From: Chromera velia
Lineage: Eukaryota > Sar > Chromeraceae
Direction of reading: 5' to 3'
DNA: 36,398 nucleotides
NCBI GenBank assembly: GCA_018398765.1
Contig: JAHBMJ010000833.1
Coordinates: forward strand, 1 to 36,398
Part shown: piece after piece, positions 34,382-36,398 of the stretch
Layout of the letters: each line of letters begins with the position of its first letter
How positions within the stretch are numbered: the stretch's first letter is position 1
The notes under the pieces: model-generated
The model's database searches: none
Seen by the model: the letters and a program-made list of their open reading frames with translations, nothing else
Told to the model about the DNA's origin: nothing
Translations under genes and position numbers: made by a program

Positions 34382-34384
34382 TCA
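34382..34384 (-). other. In-frame TGA inside an RCC1 blade
   Basis: Reads SPIEFD, stop, NGTVVGV, within the strand that leads to VPGGMYAWTDTGALYFWG. The frame is the same on both sides and no convincing splice pair removes the stop without removing blade sequence. A CGA (Arg) or TGG (Trp) codon one transition away would restore an open frame. Confidence 0.75.
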
Positions 34385-34459
34385 ATCGAACTCTATGGGT
34401 GACACTTCGCTCGGCTTTGTAATTGGAGAGATGGACGGCGGGAGGTATTGATCTGTGCC

Positions 34460-34536
34460 GGTTGGGTCCGGGCGGGGGGAACCGGGTGCCCTGGTTGGGT
34501 CCGGGCGGGGGGAACCGTGTGCCCTGGTTGGGTTCG
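34460..34536 (-). repeat. 33-bp in-frame tandem repeat in the RCC1-like gene
   Basis: Unit starts at 34460, 34493 and (partial) 34526. It encodes an 11-residue Pro/Arg unit (GSPRPDPTRAP type). It lies in a loop between two RCC1 blades and keeps the frame. Confidence 0.85.
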
Positions 34537-34848
34537 GCTTATAGCGGACCGGGTGGGTGAGAGGGAAGCAATTTCTGAGGTTTTTTTCTGGAGGCTGTCT
34601 GTCTGCACCATCCCTGCCCCACTTTAATACTGTACCGTTCTGAAGTAAAGCAACCGAATGAAAGTTTCCTGCACACAAATCTGTCACCCCTGTTAACTGC
34701 GGAATTTCTGTTGGTACTTTTCTACTAGAGGAATCGGCAAATCCGAGACAAGACTCGTCTCCGTCCCCAAAAGAGAACACCCGACCGCCACATGCCACCA
34801 GAGTGTGAGAGCGTCCCATGGCTATGGCAGAGATGGGCCCCGGCCAGC

Positions 34849-36006
34849 CTGCAGAAGAGTCTTGGGACAGGGAACGCTGGACTGACTCAGGAGCCCCTTA
34901 GGCTCCCTGGTCCCTCTCTTTAGAGGACACAACGTTTCTACCCATGTCAGGTAGTCAGAGACATCCCGTCCTTTTCTTCAAGCAACACCCATGCATGCAT
35001 GCATCCATGCACGGGAAATTCAAGGGCTCAACGGAACTGCACTGTGTATTGGGATTTTTTTCTTCCGATCTTCTCTGCAGACTCGAATGCCAGCCTGCCA
35101 GGGAGACGTACAGTTGACCCTAAAGTTGCTGTCACCCGCACGAATGAATGCAGTCAGTAATTTGCCCTATAGCCGCAGTAAACACGATCGAATTATTTTT
35201 TTTTTTATTGATAAGTAATAATAATTTATTTCCTAAATTTAAAACAAAATAATTGCTTGCGAGAAAATGTATGACGCGGCCCAGAACCCCGCGGTCCTCG
35301 ACCCGGCCAACAAACTTACAACGTATTACCAAAAGTGAAGCCGTTTCACGGCTGGAGTGTACTGAAGTGGCCAAACGGCAACTTTGTGCGTCTTTTTTTC
35401 CTCCAGGGCCTCACAGTCCACTCACTACCCCTCACTTTCAACTGTTTCACCAGTTTAAAATGTTTTGGCAAACGGAATTTTATACTGAAGGGAAATTAAA
35501 GTGTTTTACGGCTACAGCATATACTATATAGCTTACTTCTCACTTTAGGGAAATAAATAAAAACGGAACTTGCATGTAATGCCCTGCAGTTTACTGTAGT
35601 TAGCCAGAGCGGAACTTACTGCAGAAGTAGTATGCCTAATGGCTTAAAAATATAATTGCTTCAATTCAATTCAATTTAATTGAAAGATTAAAAAATCGAA
35701 TGTGCATGAACTAATTATAAATATGTGGAGAAATCAAATTTAAATGATTACTATAAGGGTCTAGTGTTTGATAATACGACTCCTCGGTCGGACTCGATCA
35801 GCTTCTGCGGCCCACTGGCAGCGGACCGCTTTTCACAAGCCCAGAATGCCCCGCAACGAACCCACAACGGTAAAATCGATGCATACGGAAGCGTACGCAT
35901 GCTCGGATTGCGGATCGCATGGAAGCTGCTGCAACCAGGTGGTGCGGGCGAACACGCATGGACGGAGTGCATTACGAACGAAGGGACCATGCATCGGTGC
36001 GTGGTT
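34849..36006. other. Spacer with upstream region of the RCC1-like gene
   Basis: No further exon of the RCC1-like gene could be recognised. It holds overlapping TGCATGCA octamers (34992-35003), a poly-T run (35195-35206) and AT-rich sequence (35200-35760). The right end is the 3' flank of the RGG-box gene. Confidence 0.4.
34992..35003. promoter_or_regulatory. Two overlapping TGCATGCA octamers
   Basis: TGCATGCATGCA gives two overlapping copies of the palindrome, about 145 bases upstream of the first recognised exon of the RCC1-like gene. A regulatory role is inferred from the motif only. Confidence 0.3.
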
Positions 36007-36248
36007 CTACCGGAGCCCCCCCCAGCCACCACCAGGGCGGCCACCCCTCCCTCTCCCCCTGAAGTTTCCGCCCCTTCCCCGCCCTCTGCCCCTGAATGGT
36101 GGAGGCCCACCCCTCGGCCCCTGGCCCCCCTGAAATCTTCCTCTTCCGCCACGATCTGGCCCTCTGCCTCCTCCACCCCTCGCCGCCTTTCCATCTCCGC
36201 CTTGTTTCTGATGCAACGCCCGGTCAAAAACGGCACTTCCAGTCAAGC
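36007..36248 (-). CDS. C-terminal exon of an RGG-box protein (5' part outside window)
   Basis: From an acceptor (CAG at 36249-36251) to TAG at 36007-36009, about 80 residues. The first part (LTGSAVFDRALHQKQGGDG) is unremarkable. The rest is dense in Gly and Arg with RGG and RGRGRGRGG runs, the pattern of RNA-binding RGG/GAR domains, which are common arginine-methylation targets in proteins such as fibrillarin, GAR1, LSM4 and many RNA helicases. Without the upstream exons the family cannot be named. The reverse strand is Pro-rich and much less protein-like. Confidence 0.6.
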
Positions 36249-36398
36249 CTGCAACATTCGTTCAGCAAGCACCGTTCAACGCCGGCCCCCCGATTCAAAA
36301 AGTGAATTAAGGGCGGAGCAAAATCTCTCTGGACTTGTCTCGAAGTGTTCAGAGGTACTCTCTCTCGCCCTCCCTCCCTCTCTTTCTCCTGTGTGTGT

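Larger units (their letters stand above)
31958..34848 (-). pseudogene. RCC1-repeat, cysteine-module, single-pass membrane protein gene with two in-frame stops
   Basis: One frame runs from an acceptor at 34849-34851 to a TGA at 31958-31960, broken only by TGA at 34382-34384 and TAG at 32822-32824. The N-terminal half has RCC1-type blades: IAMGRSHTLVACGGRVFSFG, CAGNFHSVALLQNGTVLKWG, VPGGMYAWTDTGALYFWG, and TVFQTIKGLYANGTDEWG. RCC1 repeats form a seven-bladed propeller that binds partners. Four cysteine modules follow (33286-about 32180). Three of them share C-x20-C-x2-C then Trp, and the fourth is partial. Then come a hydrophobic segment (32170-32111) and a basic tail of about 50 residues (KNTKEKRKRDRL). 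N-glycosylation sequons (NMT, NIT, NAT, NET) in the modules fit an outside location. The 5' exons, including any signal peptide, are not found. With two stops it is called a pseudogene, but its otherwise perfect conservation means readthrough, sequence error or a very recent loss remain possible. Confidence 0.65.

Noticed and set aside
34382-34384. Selenocysteine at the in-frame TGA
   Set aside because: RCC1 repeats are not selenoproteins, no Cys is expected at this position, and a TAG stop occurs in the same gene, which selenocysteine would not explain.

Overview
This is a eukaryotic nuclear window: genes split by many short GT-AG introns, simple-sequence repeats packed into introns and spacers, and LTR-retrotransposon debris. 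There are no bacterial operons, tRNAs, rRNAs or CRISPR arrays that I can see. The best guess for the host is an alga with a complex red-derived plastid, most likely an alveolate of the chromerid type (Chromera-like). The reasons are one protein that starts with a signal peptide followed by a Phe at the cleavage point (ASAF-like plastid leader), repeated TGCATGCA octamers (an ApiAP2-type site in apicomplexans), and moderate GC with large repeat-rich introns. This assignment is inference, not proof.

Layout. 1-1176: decayed gag region of an LTR retroelement (+), with a CCHC zinc knuckle. 2813-4333: two copies of a repeat ending in an (AAT)n tail, flanking an unrecognised two-exon ORF (3112-3849, +). 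5223-7843: SRP19 (+), three exons; its second intron (2.1 kb) is almost wholly microsatellite and a composite repeat. 7844-10338: non-coding spacer between convergent genes. 10339-19812: a 16-exon insulysin-type M16 metalloprotease (-). 19813-20686: shared divergent promoter region. 20687-26985: a coiled-coil, multi-IQ-motif protein (+). 27239-31511: a copia-type LTR element (-) with 315-bp LTRs, lacking gag and protease and full of stops. 31958-34848: an RCC1-like, cysteine-module, single-pass membrane protein gene (-) interrupted by two in-frame stops. 36007-36248: C-terminal exon of an RGG-box protein (-), cut by the window edge.

The exon models for SRP19, the M16 protease and the IQ protein were built by hand from splice sites and reading phase. 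All three close to whole codon numbers (145, about 1650 and about 1211 residues), which supports them, but one or two junctions in the long genes remain uncertain and are marked. The genes do not form an obvious pathway.

Most interesting signals: the RCC1/cysteine-module membrane protein with a stop codon sitting exactly at a fixed position of a repeated C-x20-C-x2-C module; a composite purine/TCTG repeat shared by introns of two unrelated genes; an unusual preference for C at intron position +3 (GTCAGT donors); and a possible plastid-targeted or secreted M16A protease.
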